From positions 5,554,905 to 5,618,904 of the forward strand of contig NZ_CP036291.1 in assembly GCF_007750855.1 (NCBI RefSeq): a stretch of 64,000 nt of DNA, in the 5' to 3' direction. Within the stretch, counting starts at the first letter, position 1; each line of letters starts with the position of its first letter. Positions 7,857-15,362 of this stretch are shown piece by piece. The notes under the pieces are model-generated. The model was not told the origin of the DNA and searched no databases. It saw only the letters and a program-made list of their open reading frames with translations. The stretch comes from Pirellulimonas nuda. GTDB lineage: Bacteria > Planctomycetota > Planctomycetia > Pirellulales > Lacipirellulaceae. A program made the translations under genes and the position numbers.

Positions 7857-9009
7857 TACGCTTTCTATTTTGAAGTAGCGCGATCGAGGTAGGGAGCTGC
7901 GCAGACCGAACGGACGAGGTCCTGGTCGAGGACGGCGACGCGCCATGCGGCCATGGCGGCCGCTTCGAGGGCGTCGTAGTCGGCGTAGGCGCGGTTGCTC
8001 CAGAAGTGGCTCTTGAGGTAGTGCCAGAGGTTCTCGATCGGGTTGAGCTCGGGGCTGTAGGGGGGCAGCTTCACCAGCGTCACGTTCTCCGGCACACGCA
8101 GCGCGCTGCTGGTGTGGAAGCCTGCGCCGTCCCAGATCATCACGGCGTGCTCTCCCTCGGGGATGGTCTTGGCGAACAGCTCCAAGAATGAGTTGACGAT
8201 CTGCGTGTTCAACTGCGGGCTGAGGAGCCCCTCGGCGTTCCCAGTCTCGGGGCACACGGCGCCGATGACCCACAGGTACTCGTACTCGGTCTGACGCACC
8301 GCCGTTGGCCGTGAGCCCTTCTCGGCCCAGACGTTGGTGTTGGTCCCCTGCTGGCCGAACCGCGACTCGTCCTGGAAGTAGACCCGCAGCCGCTTGCCCG
8401 GGTGCTCCGCGGCGATCTTGTCGAGGCGCTCAGGCCACGCTTGCTTGAACGCTTCGACCTGCGCCGGATCTGCCTTGCGATGCCGCGGCCGAGGACGCAG
8501 GCAGCTGTACCCCAAGCGGTGCAGCAGCCCATAGACCGACGGCAGCGACCGGAGCAGGTTGAACTCTGCCGCCAAGATCCGCTGAAAGTCCTTGCCGCGC
8601 AGCGTGCAGACCTCGTCCCCTTCGACCGGCCCGGCTTCAATCCGCTGGCGGAACGCGGCCTCTTGCTCGGCGTCGATCGGCAGCCGCGGCTCGCGCCCCC
8701 GCCGATCGTCGAGGCCCGCCAGGCCCTCGGCGTTGTAGCGGGCGGCCCACCGCTGGCAGATGCGACGCGACAGCCCCACCGCCGTGGCGATCGCCGGGGC
8801 GGTCCAGCCCTCCAAACCAAGCAGCACGATCCGCAGCCGCTGGAACCGGCCGATGTCCTTCTCTGCCCGCGCTAGGCGCCGCAGCTCCTCAATCGGGAGA
8901 TGGTCCTTGATCCGCATCGCGACCTCCATGCTAAAGGGGATCGCCGCAGTATGATGGGTAAAATGGGAGGGCGCAATAGAAGGCGCGCTAGTTCAGATTA
9001 GAAAGCGTA
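7857..9009. mobile_element. IS630-family insertion sequence, complete
   Basis: Terminal inverted repeats of 26 bp with three mismatches: 7857-7882 (starts TACGCTTTCTATTTTGAAG) and the complement of 8984-9009 (starts TACGCTTTCTAATCTGAAC). Both ends carry TA, the usual target and duplication of IS630/Tc1 elements. The transposase stop codon lies inside the left repeat. The copy looks intact, so insertion into the larger element is probably recent. It does not break a gene that I can recognise. Confidence 0.9.
7865..8917 (-). CDS. IS630-family transposase
   Basis: 350 residues from the ATG at 8917, which has GGAGG six bases upstream; a second ATG at 8929 is possible. N-terminal helix-turn-helix domains (residues about 15-75, with GLSRRICQRWAARYN) precede a DDE catalytic core: FQDESRFG near 180, IWDGAGFH near 258 and PELNPIENLW near 290, giving the Asp, Asp and Glu that bind metal. 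Cut-and-paste transposition at TA sites is expected. The reading frame is complete and bounded by matching terminal repeats, so the enzyme may still be active. Confidence 0.95.
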   Translation of the reverse strand: MRIKDHLPIEELRRLARAEKDIGRFQRLRIVLLGLEGWTAPAIATAVGLSRRICQRWAARYNAEGLAGLDDRRGREPRLPIDAEQEAAFRQRIEAGPVEGDEVCTLRGKDFQRILAAEFNLLRSLPSVYGLLHRLGYSCLRPRPRHRKADPAQVEAFKQAWPERLDKIAAEHPGKRLRVYFQDESRFGQQGTNTNVWAEKGSRPTAVRQTEYEYLWVIGAVCPETGNAEGLLSPQLNTQIVNSFLELFAKTIPEGEHAVMIWDGAGFHTSSALRVPENVTLVKLPPYSPELNPIENLWHYLKSHFWSNRAYADYDALEAAAMAAWRVAVLDQDLVRSVCAAPYLDRATSK

Positions 9010-9488
9010 TAAGCCGATGTTTTCGGCGTACCCGAACAGCACGCAGATAAACAGGCCGACATCACTCCTGGGATTTGAGTCTTCGGCTGAAGAGTTGATG
9101 CGCGCTATTCGCAAGTCTGATCCGTGAGACTCGCGCTTGGACGACAGCGACAACCGCGTGCTACGCTGCGACTTGAAGAGAGCGAAATGCAATCTCCTTG
9201 GCCGACGTTGGCGATAGCCATCCGAAACGAAACCCTCTGGCCATGATCAACTCGCCAGGCCCATGCTCAGCGATGTTGAGTGGCCGGTCCGGCCGGTGCT
9301 GGCTTCGCGGTTGCTGGGGCGATTACGACTTCAAAACCGTGCCCGGAAGTACGCGCGAGGATTTTAGTGAAACGGCAGCCGGTCCCCTGGTTTCGACCGT
9401 CCGTCCAGAGAGAGAGATAGAGTCGACGCGACCAAAGGCTCGGACCGATCGACTTGAAGGTGACCCGACGCCGGCACCAGTTTAATTG
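9010..9488. other. No convincing gene (IS630 flank)
   Basis: 480 bases between the IS630 right end and the stop of the 590-residue gene. Short open frames exist on both strands (a 64-residue one at 8998-9192 minus that runs into the IS, and a 95-residue one at 9198-9485 plus), but neither has a good ribosome site or recognisable sequence. It may be remnant DNA of the element. Confidence 0.4.
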
Positions 9489-11261
9489 CTACTCGGTAGA
9501 GATCGCAGGCTGCTCTGTCTCAAGTAGGATCATTTGACGGGGGCCGCCGCGCTCGCCCGGCGCGACCTTCAACGGGACTTTATGTTTACGGAAGTACTCA
9601 TTGAGAAGGTTTCCTTGTTTGTAAATAGTCCCGTCCTCCACATTCTCGTTATGGCCCCAACACGCTTTTGCCAGGTCAGCGTAGTCCACTGGTTTGCCAT
9701 CCGCAGCGAATAGCAGGCGGGCGACCTTCGCTTGCATCGGTTGCATTGTCACTTCAACGATTTTGCCATTCCAAACCCACTGATTCAAACCCAGCGGCCC
9801 CTCCGGATATCGGCGGGCCGTGGCGGCGGCCTGGTCCGAGCTTGCCTGAAGGCTGTCCAGGGCGGTCGTCGTCATCTTTTCGATTGCGACCGGCAGGGCC
9901 TCTTCGATGATCGACGCTACTCGCGGATCGACGCGCACGCAGACCGTGACCTCGACAGAATCGTCCAGCCAGATTCTCACCCGTTGGGGGATCTCCTGCA
10001 AGTATCCATCGACTTCTTCTTGGGCCGCGATGAGGTCGTCGCAGAAGCAGTCCAGCTCTTTACGAAGTTCCTCAACGCGCTGCGCCACCAGGGCGGCCGC
10101 AAAATACCCCCTCCAGTTCACGGCGAACCCCGGCTGCGGTAGAGCGTCGGTCGAGGGTCCCTTCAGGCACTGCGGGGCTCGGCGCGCCACAGAGTCCCAT
10201 GTGCCAAAGCGGCACTCGCACTCCATCTGACTAACCACACGCACCAGGTTGCTCAAGCCCCCAGGGTTGCTCTTCTTGGAGTACTGGGGTGTGCCGCACC
10301 CCGCCGCGTCACCCCCGACGTAGCGGCGGTCGAATGCCAGCAGGTAGTCGATGTCGCTGCGATCAAACTCCTCGCCGAGCCGGCTCAAGCAGCCCCCGAG
10401 CAGATCCGCTCCCCTTCCAGGCGTGCTTAATGCTTTTGCCAAGTCGGCAAGCACTTGCAGGCGTACTTTGAAGAACTGGGGCCTAAATTGCTCGATGCCC
10501 ACTACATCGGCCATACACAGAAAACGGTGCGGGTCGGCGTCTTCCATATGGCACTGCGCCAGTACCTTTTGGCCTGCAGGCCAATCTGGGCCCTCTGCCG
10601 ACTCGCCCGCGGCGTTCTCTCGAGCCTGGCCGTGAAAGAGCCCGCTCCCGATCGGAAGCGTCTGGTTGACGATGACCCAACGGTACCACTTGTAGGGGCT
10701 GGGACCCAACGGATACCCCACGCCTGGACCCAGGCGTGGGGGGTAAAGCGGAGACGAGACGCGGGCGTCATAGAGTCGACCCAGCTCCTCGTGGAGGAGG
10801 CAAAGCCCGGGGAACATCTCGGGCGGCAGACCGGTGCCCAGGAGTGCTTCTTCATGCAAGACCTGGAAGTCGTGAAAGTCTTGGATCTGTTTGGCAAGCT
10901 CGTCGATCTGTAACACGGGCAATCGCCCATCAACGAGCTGATCGATGATCCCAACCCGCCGGTACATCTGATCCAAGTCCGACGCGGCGAACTCCTCGAG
11001 CAACTGCTCGGCGCGGGTCCCTAGCTCGGATTGGTGGGCGTCGCCGTCGTGGCTGAAGGCTGCTCGCAAGGCGTCCTCGAGCAAATCTTGGTAGCGCTGC
11101 TTGGCTTCTTCGCTGGCGTGGATTCGCGCGCAGTGCCCGATGATTTTGTCTAAGCAGCGGCCGACGAGATCGGCATCGACCCCCCACCAGGCGGCGACCG
11201 ATTCGGCCGTTGCCGAGCCTGCATTGAGGGGCGAGCTGTTCTCGGGGCTGGGGCCGCTCAT
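9489..11261 (-). CDS. Large unknown element protein with winged-helix-like C-terminus
   Basis: 590 residues, no family recognised over most of its length. The N-terminal third is helical and acidic (residues about 20-150). The middle contains WPAGQKVLAQCHMEDADPH, CRFGTWDSVARR and scattered Cys/His without a clear zinc finger. The last 90 residues (from about 495: VWNGKIVEVTMQPMQAKVAR, LLFAADGKPVDYADLAKACW) resemble the winged helix-turn-helix of OmpR/PhoB-type effectors, in which a short sheet precedes a core whose position helix is followed by AxxxWG. So it may bind DNA. It sits 93 bp downstream of the integrase gene on the same strand, where integrated elements often carry cargo or regulators. 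Coding is well supported by length; function is open. Confidence 0.65.
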   Translation of the reverse strand: MSGPSPENSSPLNAGSATAESVAAWWGVDADLVGRCLDKIIGHCARIHASEEAKQRYQDLLEDALRAAFSHDGDAHQSELGTRAEQLLEEFAASDLDQMYRRVGIIDQLVDGRLPVLQIDELAKQIQDFHDFQVLHEEALLGTGLPPEMFPGLCLLHEELGRLYDARVSSPLYPPRLGPGVGYPLGPSPYKWYRWVIVNQTLPIGSGLFHGQARENAAGESAEGPDWPAGQKVLAQCHMEDADPHRFLCMADVVGIEQFRPQFFKVRLQVLADLAKALSTPGRGADLLGGCLSRLGEEFDRSDIDYLLAFDRRYVGGDAAGCGTPQYSKKSNPGGLSNLVRVVSQMECECRFGTWDSVARRAPQCLKGPSTDALPQPGFAVNWRGYFAAALVAQRVEELRKELDCFCDDLIAAQEEVDGYLQEIPQRVRIWLDDSVEVTVCVRVDPRVASIIEEALPVAIEKMTTTALDSLQASSDQAAATARRYPEGPLGLNQWVWNGKIVEVTMQPMQAKVARLLFAADGKPVDYADLAKACWGHNENVEDGTIYKQGNLLNEYFRKHKVPLKVAPGERGGPRQMILLETEQPAISTE

Positions 11262-11354
11262 GGCTGCTCGTGTCGCTTGGGTTCCGGTGTAATCATCGTG
11301 CCGCCGATGCGGACAGCTAGCCTGCCGCTCGCGGCGCCGTGGCGGAGCTGCTGG

Positions 11355-12530
11355 CTAGCCGATCTCACGCGCCACCTCGATCGCCCGCCGACGGTCCTTC
11401 TCGGCGTAGAGCTGCGTCGTCCCCACCTGGCTGTGTCCCAGCAGTGTCTTGGCGGCGTCCAGGTCATAGTCCCGGCGCACGCGCGTAGCAACTAAGTGTC
11501 GCAGCTGGTTGGGGCTCCAACGCTCGACGCCCGCCAGCTCCGCTGCACGTGCGATCGCACGCCCGTAGCTTTGCGTCGTGTAGCACGGCTTGGGAGGCCG
11601 CTTGGGCTTGGGGGTGTACTTCGAACCGGCGCGGTTGCCGCAGGAGAGGGGCGTCTTGCGTTCCGCGGCGCGGCGAAGCCGCATCTCGTTGACCGAGGCG
11701 GCGGGCGAGAAGACGTACCCTTCTTCGGCTCCCTCGAGGAAGGGAAGAAGGACCGCCTGGGACTTCGGGCCGAAGTAGAGCGTGCGGTCGCGGTCGTGAT
11801 GGGCGGTCTTGTGATCAACAAGCCTAGCCTCCCAGACCTCGGTCGAACGGTCGATGTCCGTCGTGCGGAGCATGCAGACCTCACCCGGGCGGGCGCCGGT
11901 GAGCATCTGGAGGCGGACCATCGCGGATACCACGCTCGTGAGGTGAGGCAGGGTCTGATCGACTACCGAGGCGTCAGCCGCATGCACCGGCGCGCTCTCG
12001 TGGGCGCCGGAGCGGCCCCTGCGAAGCCCCGGGATCAACGACAGGGTCTGGGGGGTGGCGGGCGGGATGTGCCCCTCCGACGCGGCCCAGCGGAAGAAGC
12101 GGCACAGGCGCTTCATCAACGCGTTGATGTAGGTCCGGGCGAGGCCCTCGGCGATCAGCTTCTCTCGGATCGCCTTGAACTGGGCCGGCCCGAACTCGGC
12201 CGGGCTGGTCCGGCCGTACAATTCGCGGAGCAGCCGCAGCGGCCGCTTCATGTTGGTGAACTCGCCGCGGTTCCCGGCGCCGTAGTACGGCTTGGCGAAC
12301 CGGAGGTAGGCAGCGATCAGCTCGACCATGGTTAGCCGATCCGCCGGGGCGCCGAAGGAGGGAGACCGACCGGCGGCCAGCCACTCGTGGACCACGCGGT
12401 CGTACTCGAGCTTGCTGACCTTCGTGCCGTGCGGCCCGAGGTAATAGTCCTTGCCGGCGAGGGTGACGATGGCCTGACCACTGGCGCGGTGCTTACGGTA
12501 CTTCGGGACGCCAACGCTAAGACGGGGCAT
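11355..12530 (-). CDS. Tyrosine-family site-specific integrase
   Basis: 391-residue tyrosine recombinase. An N-terminal SAM-like DNA-binding domain (about 65-165, with the typical KAIREKLIAEGLARTYIN) precedes the catalytic domain. Catalytic residues visible are Arg in TGARPGEV near 208, the His/Arg pair in NQLRHLVATR near 342, His in LLGHSQVG near 360, and the nucleophilic Tyr in TTQLYAEKD near 373. It integrates and excises the element by strand exchange at short core sites. Its 5' end faces tRNA-Gly 127 bp away, the classic arrangement for integration into a tRNA 3' end. A 24-bp palindrome lies just before its start. Confidence 0.93.
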   Translation of the reverse strand: MPRLSVGVPKYRKHRASGQAIVTLAGKDYYLGPHGTKVSKLEYDRVVHEWLAAGRSPSFGAPADRLTMVELIAAYLRFAKPYYGAGNRGEFTNMKRPLRLLRELYGRTSPAEFGPAQFKAIREKLIAEGLARTYINALMKRLCRFFRWAASEGHIPPATPQTLSLIPGLRRGRSGAHESAPVHAADASVVDQTLPHLTSVVSAMVRLQMLTGARPGEVCMLRTTDIDRSTEVWEARLVDHKTAHHDRDRTLYFGPKSQAVLLPFLEGAEEGYVFSPAASVNEMRLRRAAERKTPLSCGNRAGSKYTPKPKRPPKPCYTTQSYGRAIARAAELAGVERWSPNQLRHLVATRVRRDYDLDAAKTLLGHSQVGTTQLYAEKDRRRAIEVAREIG

Positions 12531-12557
12531 GTGCAGGTCTCCCAGATTACGCAGAGT

Positions 12558-12581
12558 GCAAAACGGTACGTACCGTTTTGC
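12558..12581. promoter_or_regulatory. 24-bp perfect palindrome upstream of integrase
   Basis: Two perfect 12-bp half-sites, GCAAAACGGTAC (12558-12569) and GTACCGTTTTGC (12570-12581), with no spacer, lie 27 bases upstream of the integrase start and 76 bases from the tRNA 3' end. It fits an operator for a dimeric regulator controlling int, or a binding site for integrase or excisionase in the attachment region. Confidence 0.6.
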
Positions 12582-12656
12582 GCCCTCGGGAAACGCCGCA
12601 CTGCCGAGAATTGGCAGGTATCACAAGTGCTTGATTCGGCGGGATTTACGTCAAGA

Positions 12657-12727
12657 GCGGGCGATGGGATTCGAACCCACGACTTCCAGCTTGGGAAGCT
12701 AGCACTCTACCACTGAGTTACGCCCGC
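12657..12727 (-). tRNA. tRNA-Gly (anticodon CCC)
   Basis: 71-nt cloverleaf: 7-bp acceptor stem GCGGGCG/CGCCCGC, D arm ACTC/GAGT, anticodon stem CTAGC/GCTGG around the loop TTCCCAA (anticodon CCC), and a T arm with GTTCGAAT. The 3' CCA is not encoded. The 3' end faces the integrase gene, so the last bases are the likely integration core of the element to the left. Confidence 0.95.
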
Positions 12728-12834
12728 AGCCGCTTCCTGAGGAAGCGTCTTGGTGAAGCGTAGCCTAGCCGGCCGCGCGTTGGCAAGCGCCAATCGCGCG
12801 GCGGCCGGCTCGTTCTGCCACACCGCAACCACCG

Positions 12835-13038
12835 CTACCAAGAGGTGCGTTTGTTGCGGCGTTTGTGGATTCCTCCCATTGGCCCCGCGGTCCGCTTCCT
12901 GCGCCCGTTCGATGGCCGCTTCGAGGCCCGCCCCGGCACGGAACGCTTTGCGCTCCCTACTGGCAGCGATTCTCGCACCGGCGGATCAAGCCTACGGAGC
13001 GCGTCGTCGTCCAACGGCTCCTGACTTTCCAATGGCAT
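12835..13038 (-). CDS. Small basic protein, GIH(K/R)RR...SW tail (paralog A)
   Basis: 67 residues. The start at 13038 is supported by GGGAGA six bases upstream. The N-terminal part is acidic (MPLESQEPLDDDALRRLD); the rest is Arg/Lys-rich and ends GGIHKRRNKRTSW. The same tail, NGIHRRRRRKMSW, ends a second small protein at 13747-13938, so the two are paralogs conserved mainly in their last 13 residues. Being very basic, the tail may bind nucleic acid or membranes. No function is known to me. It lies downstream of the receiver-like gene on the same strand, 70 bp away. Confidence 0.6.
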   Translation of the reverse strand: MPLESQEPLDDDALRRLDPPVRESLPVGSAKRSVPGRASKRPSNGRRKRTAGPMGGIHKRRNKRTSW

Positions 13039-13108
13039 GGTTTTCTCCCTTCGAAGATCTCTACGGTTTCCCCCTCCCCCCGGGCCTTCGATCGCGTGGC
13101 GGGAGCGG

Positions 13109-13624
13109 CTACCACGAAGCGGCGGTTTCGCTGGCGAGACGACCCGCGTCTACGCGAGCGACCTTCCGCACGGCTGCTTTTGCGTCGCGGCAGATTGACG
13201 GCAAATCGCAGCCTTCAACAACACCCGGCAGGCAAGCCCATACGCCCAGGCAACGGGCCCACAACTCGCCTTCCGAATCTCCGTCCGCGACGCACACGGC
13301 CACCAACACTCGGTCGCCATGCAGCGCGCGGATCAACGCCCCGATCGCGTCGCGGTCGACGCCATCGATGCGGCCCTCGACGGGGGGACCCGCCTCGGCG
13401 ACATCGATCAGCGCAAACGCCGCACGCCTCAGTCGCGACTGCCGAACGGCCTCTTCGGCGGATCGGCACGAAACAACCTCCCAGCCGGCCTCGGAAGCCG
13501 ACCGCATCAGGAAGCGCCGCTGACGTTCGCTGCGCGCAACGATCAAGCAGCGCATGGTCGCCGTAGCGATGGCCGCAATAGGCGACGCCCGCGGCTCCGA
13601 CGCCGCGTAAGTTTCTACGGGCAT
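13109..13624 (-). CDS. Response-regulator receiver-like protein, phosphorylation site degenerate
   Basis: 171 residues from the ATG at 13624 (GGAGGG six bases upstream). From residue 24 (MRCLIVARSERQRRFLMRSA) the sequence follows the receiver fold: a first strand, a helix, a second strand VVSCRSAEEAV, and a third strand ALIDVAEAGPP where the phospho-acceptor Asp is expected. The usual acidic pair after strand one is replaced by Ala-Arg, so metal binding and phosphorylation are doubtful; this may be a pseudo-receiver. No output domain follows. It is sandwiched between two paralogous small basic proteins on the same strand. Fold assignment is moderate confidence. Confidence 0.6.
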   Translation of the reverse strand: MPVETYAASEPRASPIAAIATATMRCLIVARSERQRRFLMRSASEAGWEVVSCRSAEEAVRQSRLRRAAFALIDVAEAGPPVEGRIDGVDRDAIGALIRALHGDRVLVAVCVADGDSEGELWARCLGVWACLPGVVEGCDLPSICRDAKAAVRKVARVDAGRLASETAASW

Positions 13625-13746
13625 AGTCGCCCTCCGCTAGGTAAAGTTGCGCCCCGTTTGCTGGGGTCGGACGAGCTGCTTGCGCATGGAGTCATCGGCG
13701 AGCGAGACGCCCGACATGCAGAAAACGCAAGCCACCCGGTCACCGA

Positions 13747-13938
13747 CTACCAAGACATCTTGCGGCGGCGACGACGGTGGATGCCGTTGATCGACTGAGG
13801 CGTCTTTCCACGACGCCGACCCTGCACCGGCCGGTTGTCGGCGGCGTTCGCCCGGTTGCGTGTGCCGTAGTTGAAAGAGGAAGAGTCGTCGCTATCGGCC
13901 GAACCGTTACCGAAACCCTGCCGCTGTTCGCTAGCCAT
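13747..13938 (-). CDS. Small basic protein, GIH(K/R)RR...SW tail (paralog B)
   Basis: 63 residues from the ATG at 13938, chosen because GGAG lies seven bases upstream; the frame is open further to 14010 without a ribosome site. The first half is polar and Ser/Asn/Gly-rich (DSDDSSSFNYGTRNRANAAD); the second half is strongly basic and ends NGIHRRRRRKMSW, matching the tail of the 12835-13038 protein. Probably the first gene of a minus-strand group with the receiver-like protein and paralog A. Function unknown. Confidence 0.6.
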   Translation of the reverse strand: MASEQRQGFGNGSADSDDSSSFNYGTRNRANAADNRPVQGRRRGKTPQSINGIHRRRRRKMSW

Positions 13939-14381
13939 TTTGCGTCTCCATCTGCTTGAGGAACTTGCAGGCCGGCGGGGACTCCCCGGTCCCGTGGTCG
14001 CCGAGCGCATCTACAAACGCCGTTGCCTGCTCCGTGCCTCTGCTTAAGCGAGCGGCGTGCCAGAGCCTTGACTAGCGAAGACAACGGGACGTAACCCATT
14101 GATGGCAAACGTGTTGCGAATCACGGAGGATCAACCATCATCGTCGGCCAGGGCGCTGCGGTTCCCTGATCCGCTGATCTCTCCGCGGCACGCAACGCCG
14201 CAAACCTATACCCAGAAGCAACTTGTGTCATATTTCACAGAAGCAGGGAGAAGCCACCAGAAAGGTGGAGAGGCCCCAGAAAGCCGGGATGGGGCGAGCC
14301 TGGGTCCGTTCTCCCTGTCCGCGGCCGAGAGACCGCAGCACGGGAGGCAGAAGCCTCAATCGAGGGCCGACCGAGCGGGGG
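13939..14381. other. Gene-free stretch with a foldable three-way-junction region
   Basis: No convincing gene in 443 bases. Within it, 14244-14317 can fold into a closed multi-branch structure. A perfect 9-bp stem, CAGGGAGAA (14244-14252) with TTCTCCCTG (14309-14317), encloses the hairpins CCACC-AGAAA-GGTGG (14254-14268) and CCCCA...TGGGG (14274-14294). It could be the 3' end structure of the sigma-54 activator mRNA, a leader of the 13938 gene, or a small RNA on either strand. Confidence 0.4.
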
Positions 14382-15362
14382 CTAGGACTCCGCCGACTCG
14401 TCGGCGCCAAGCTGCTGAATCAGCCGAGTCATCGTGTTGGGGTGCACCCCCAGCAAACGAGCGGCACGCCCCTTGTGCCCCTGCGACGACCGGAGGGCCT
14501 GCCGCACCGCGGCCGCGCGGAGCCTGTCGAGGTTGGTAAAGGGCAGGCTGGGAGCATTTGTGTCGCCGGAGCGTAGGGCCGGCAACGTCGGCTCGCAGTC
14601 CAGCACGTACGCTTGTTCGATCACGTGCGAGAGCTGGCGGATATTGCCCGGCCAGTGGAACTCGCAGAATCCCTGCAACTGCTCGTCGCTCGGTCGCCAC
14701 TGGGCGCGGCTGTAGCGGGCGGCGTACTTGCAGGAAAAGTACTCGACAAACCGCGGGATGTCCTCGACCCTTTGCCGCAACGGCGGCACCCGCAGCTCTA
14801 CCATGTTGAGGCGGTAGTAGAGGTCTTCGCGGAACCGGCCTGCCGCTACCTCTTGCTCCAGGTCGCGGTTGGTCGCGGCGATGATTTGCACATTCACTTG
14901 AATCGGGTGCGAGGCGCCGACGGGGGTCACTTCTCCCTGCTGCAAGACTCGCAGCAGCTTCGGCTGCAGCTCGAGCGGCATCTCCCCGACCTCGTCGAGA
15001 AAGACGATCCCCCCTTCGGCGGCCCGGAAGACGCCCAGGCTCTTGCCGGCGGCGCCGGTAAAGGCGCCCTTCTCGTGGCCAAAGAGTTGGCTCTCAGCGA
15101 GCGTGGGGGTGAGCGCTGCGCAGTTGACCGGCAACAGCGGTCGGTCGCGGCGGGGGCCGATCTGGTGCAGCAGTTTCGCCCACACTTCCTTTCCGGTGCC
15201 GGTTTCGCCGGTCACGAGAACGGGGCACTGCACTTCGGCCGCTTTCTCTGCGTGCCGGGCGATCTGGACGACCTTGGGGTTTTCCCCAAGCACCCAGCTA
15301 TCTGCCGATTCTGGCGAGAGCGCCAGAAGCGTATCGATCGATGGTGAGATAGATATCGACAT
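14382..15362 (-). CDS. Sigma-54-dependent transcriptional activator without sensor domain
   Basis: 326 residues from the ATG at 15362 (MSISISPSID); a further in-frame extension begins only with TTG. The AAA+ domain carries Walker A GETGTGKE near 50, the sigma-54 contact loop GAFTGA near 99, Walker B GGIVFLDEVG near 116, and the AATNRDL and YYRLNMVEL segments with arginine fingers. The C-terminus is a Fis-type helix-turn-helix (GRAARLLGVHPNTMTRLI). The N-terminal regulatory domain is only about 30 residues, so it should be constitutively competent or controlled by a partner. Targets are unknown; it would remodel RpoN-RNA polymerase at -24/-12 promoters. Confidence 0.92.
   Translation of the reverse strand: MSISISPSIDTLLALSPESADSWVLGENPKVVQIARHAEKAAEVQCPVLVTGETGTGKEVWAKLLHQIGPRRDRPLLPVNCAALTPTLAESQLFGHEKGAFTGAAGKSLGVFRAAEGGIVFLDEVGEMPLELQPKLLRVLQQGEVTPVGASHPIQVNVQIIAATNRDLEQEVAAGRFREDLYYRLNMVELRVPPLRQRVEDIPRFVEYFSCKYAARYSRAQWRPSDEQLQGFCEFHWPGNIRQLSHVIEQAYVLDCEPTLPALRSGDTNAPSLPFTNLDRLRAAAVRQALRSSQGHKGRAARLLGVHPNTMTRLIQQLGADESAES

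Larger units (their letters stand above)
1..12656. mobile_element. Integrated element with its own replication genes (right part; left end outside window)
   Basis: All convincing genes from 140 to 12530 read on the minus strand. They include a tyrosine integrase next to the 3' end of a tRNA-Gly gene, an excisionase-like DUF1580 protein, a primase, a P-loop ATPase, a repeat-rich tract and a family A DNA polymerase. Integrases of this class commonly use tRNA 3' ends as attachment sites, so the right boundary is inferred at the tRNA 3' end near 12657. I see no second copy of the tRNA 3' end within 1-12600, so the left end should lie before position 1. No capsid, portal, terminase or conjugation gene is visible in this part. 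It could be a prophage arm, an integrated plasmid or a satellite. The gene order is seen; element identity and boundary are inference. Confidence 0.75.

Noticed and set aside
8998-9192. 64-codon minus-strand frame running into the IS630 right end
   Set aside because: No recognisable family or ribosome site; removal of the IS would end it at once, so it does not show an interrupted gene.
10716-10741. 12-bp perfect inverted repeat CCCCACGCCTGG/CCAGGCGTGGGG
   Set aside because: Lies within the coding sequence of the 590-residue protein and is explained by Pro/Gly codons; no regulatory context.
11258-11491. Small minus-strand frame overlapping the integrase end, with an excisionase-like bit (SGRLAVRIGG) and a stop overlapping the next start (ATGA)
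   Set aside because: Mostly inside the integrase gene in another frame, no start with ribosome site after the integrase stop; the resemblance is too short to call a Xis gene.
14254-14294. Partial resemblance to a SAM-I riboswitch core (AGAAAGGTGGAGAGGCCCC)
   Set aside because: The essential GGCAACC segment and the remaining helices are missing, and no methionine-related gene follows.
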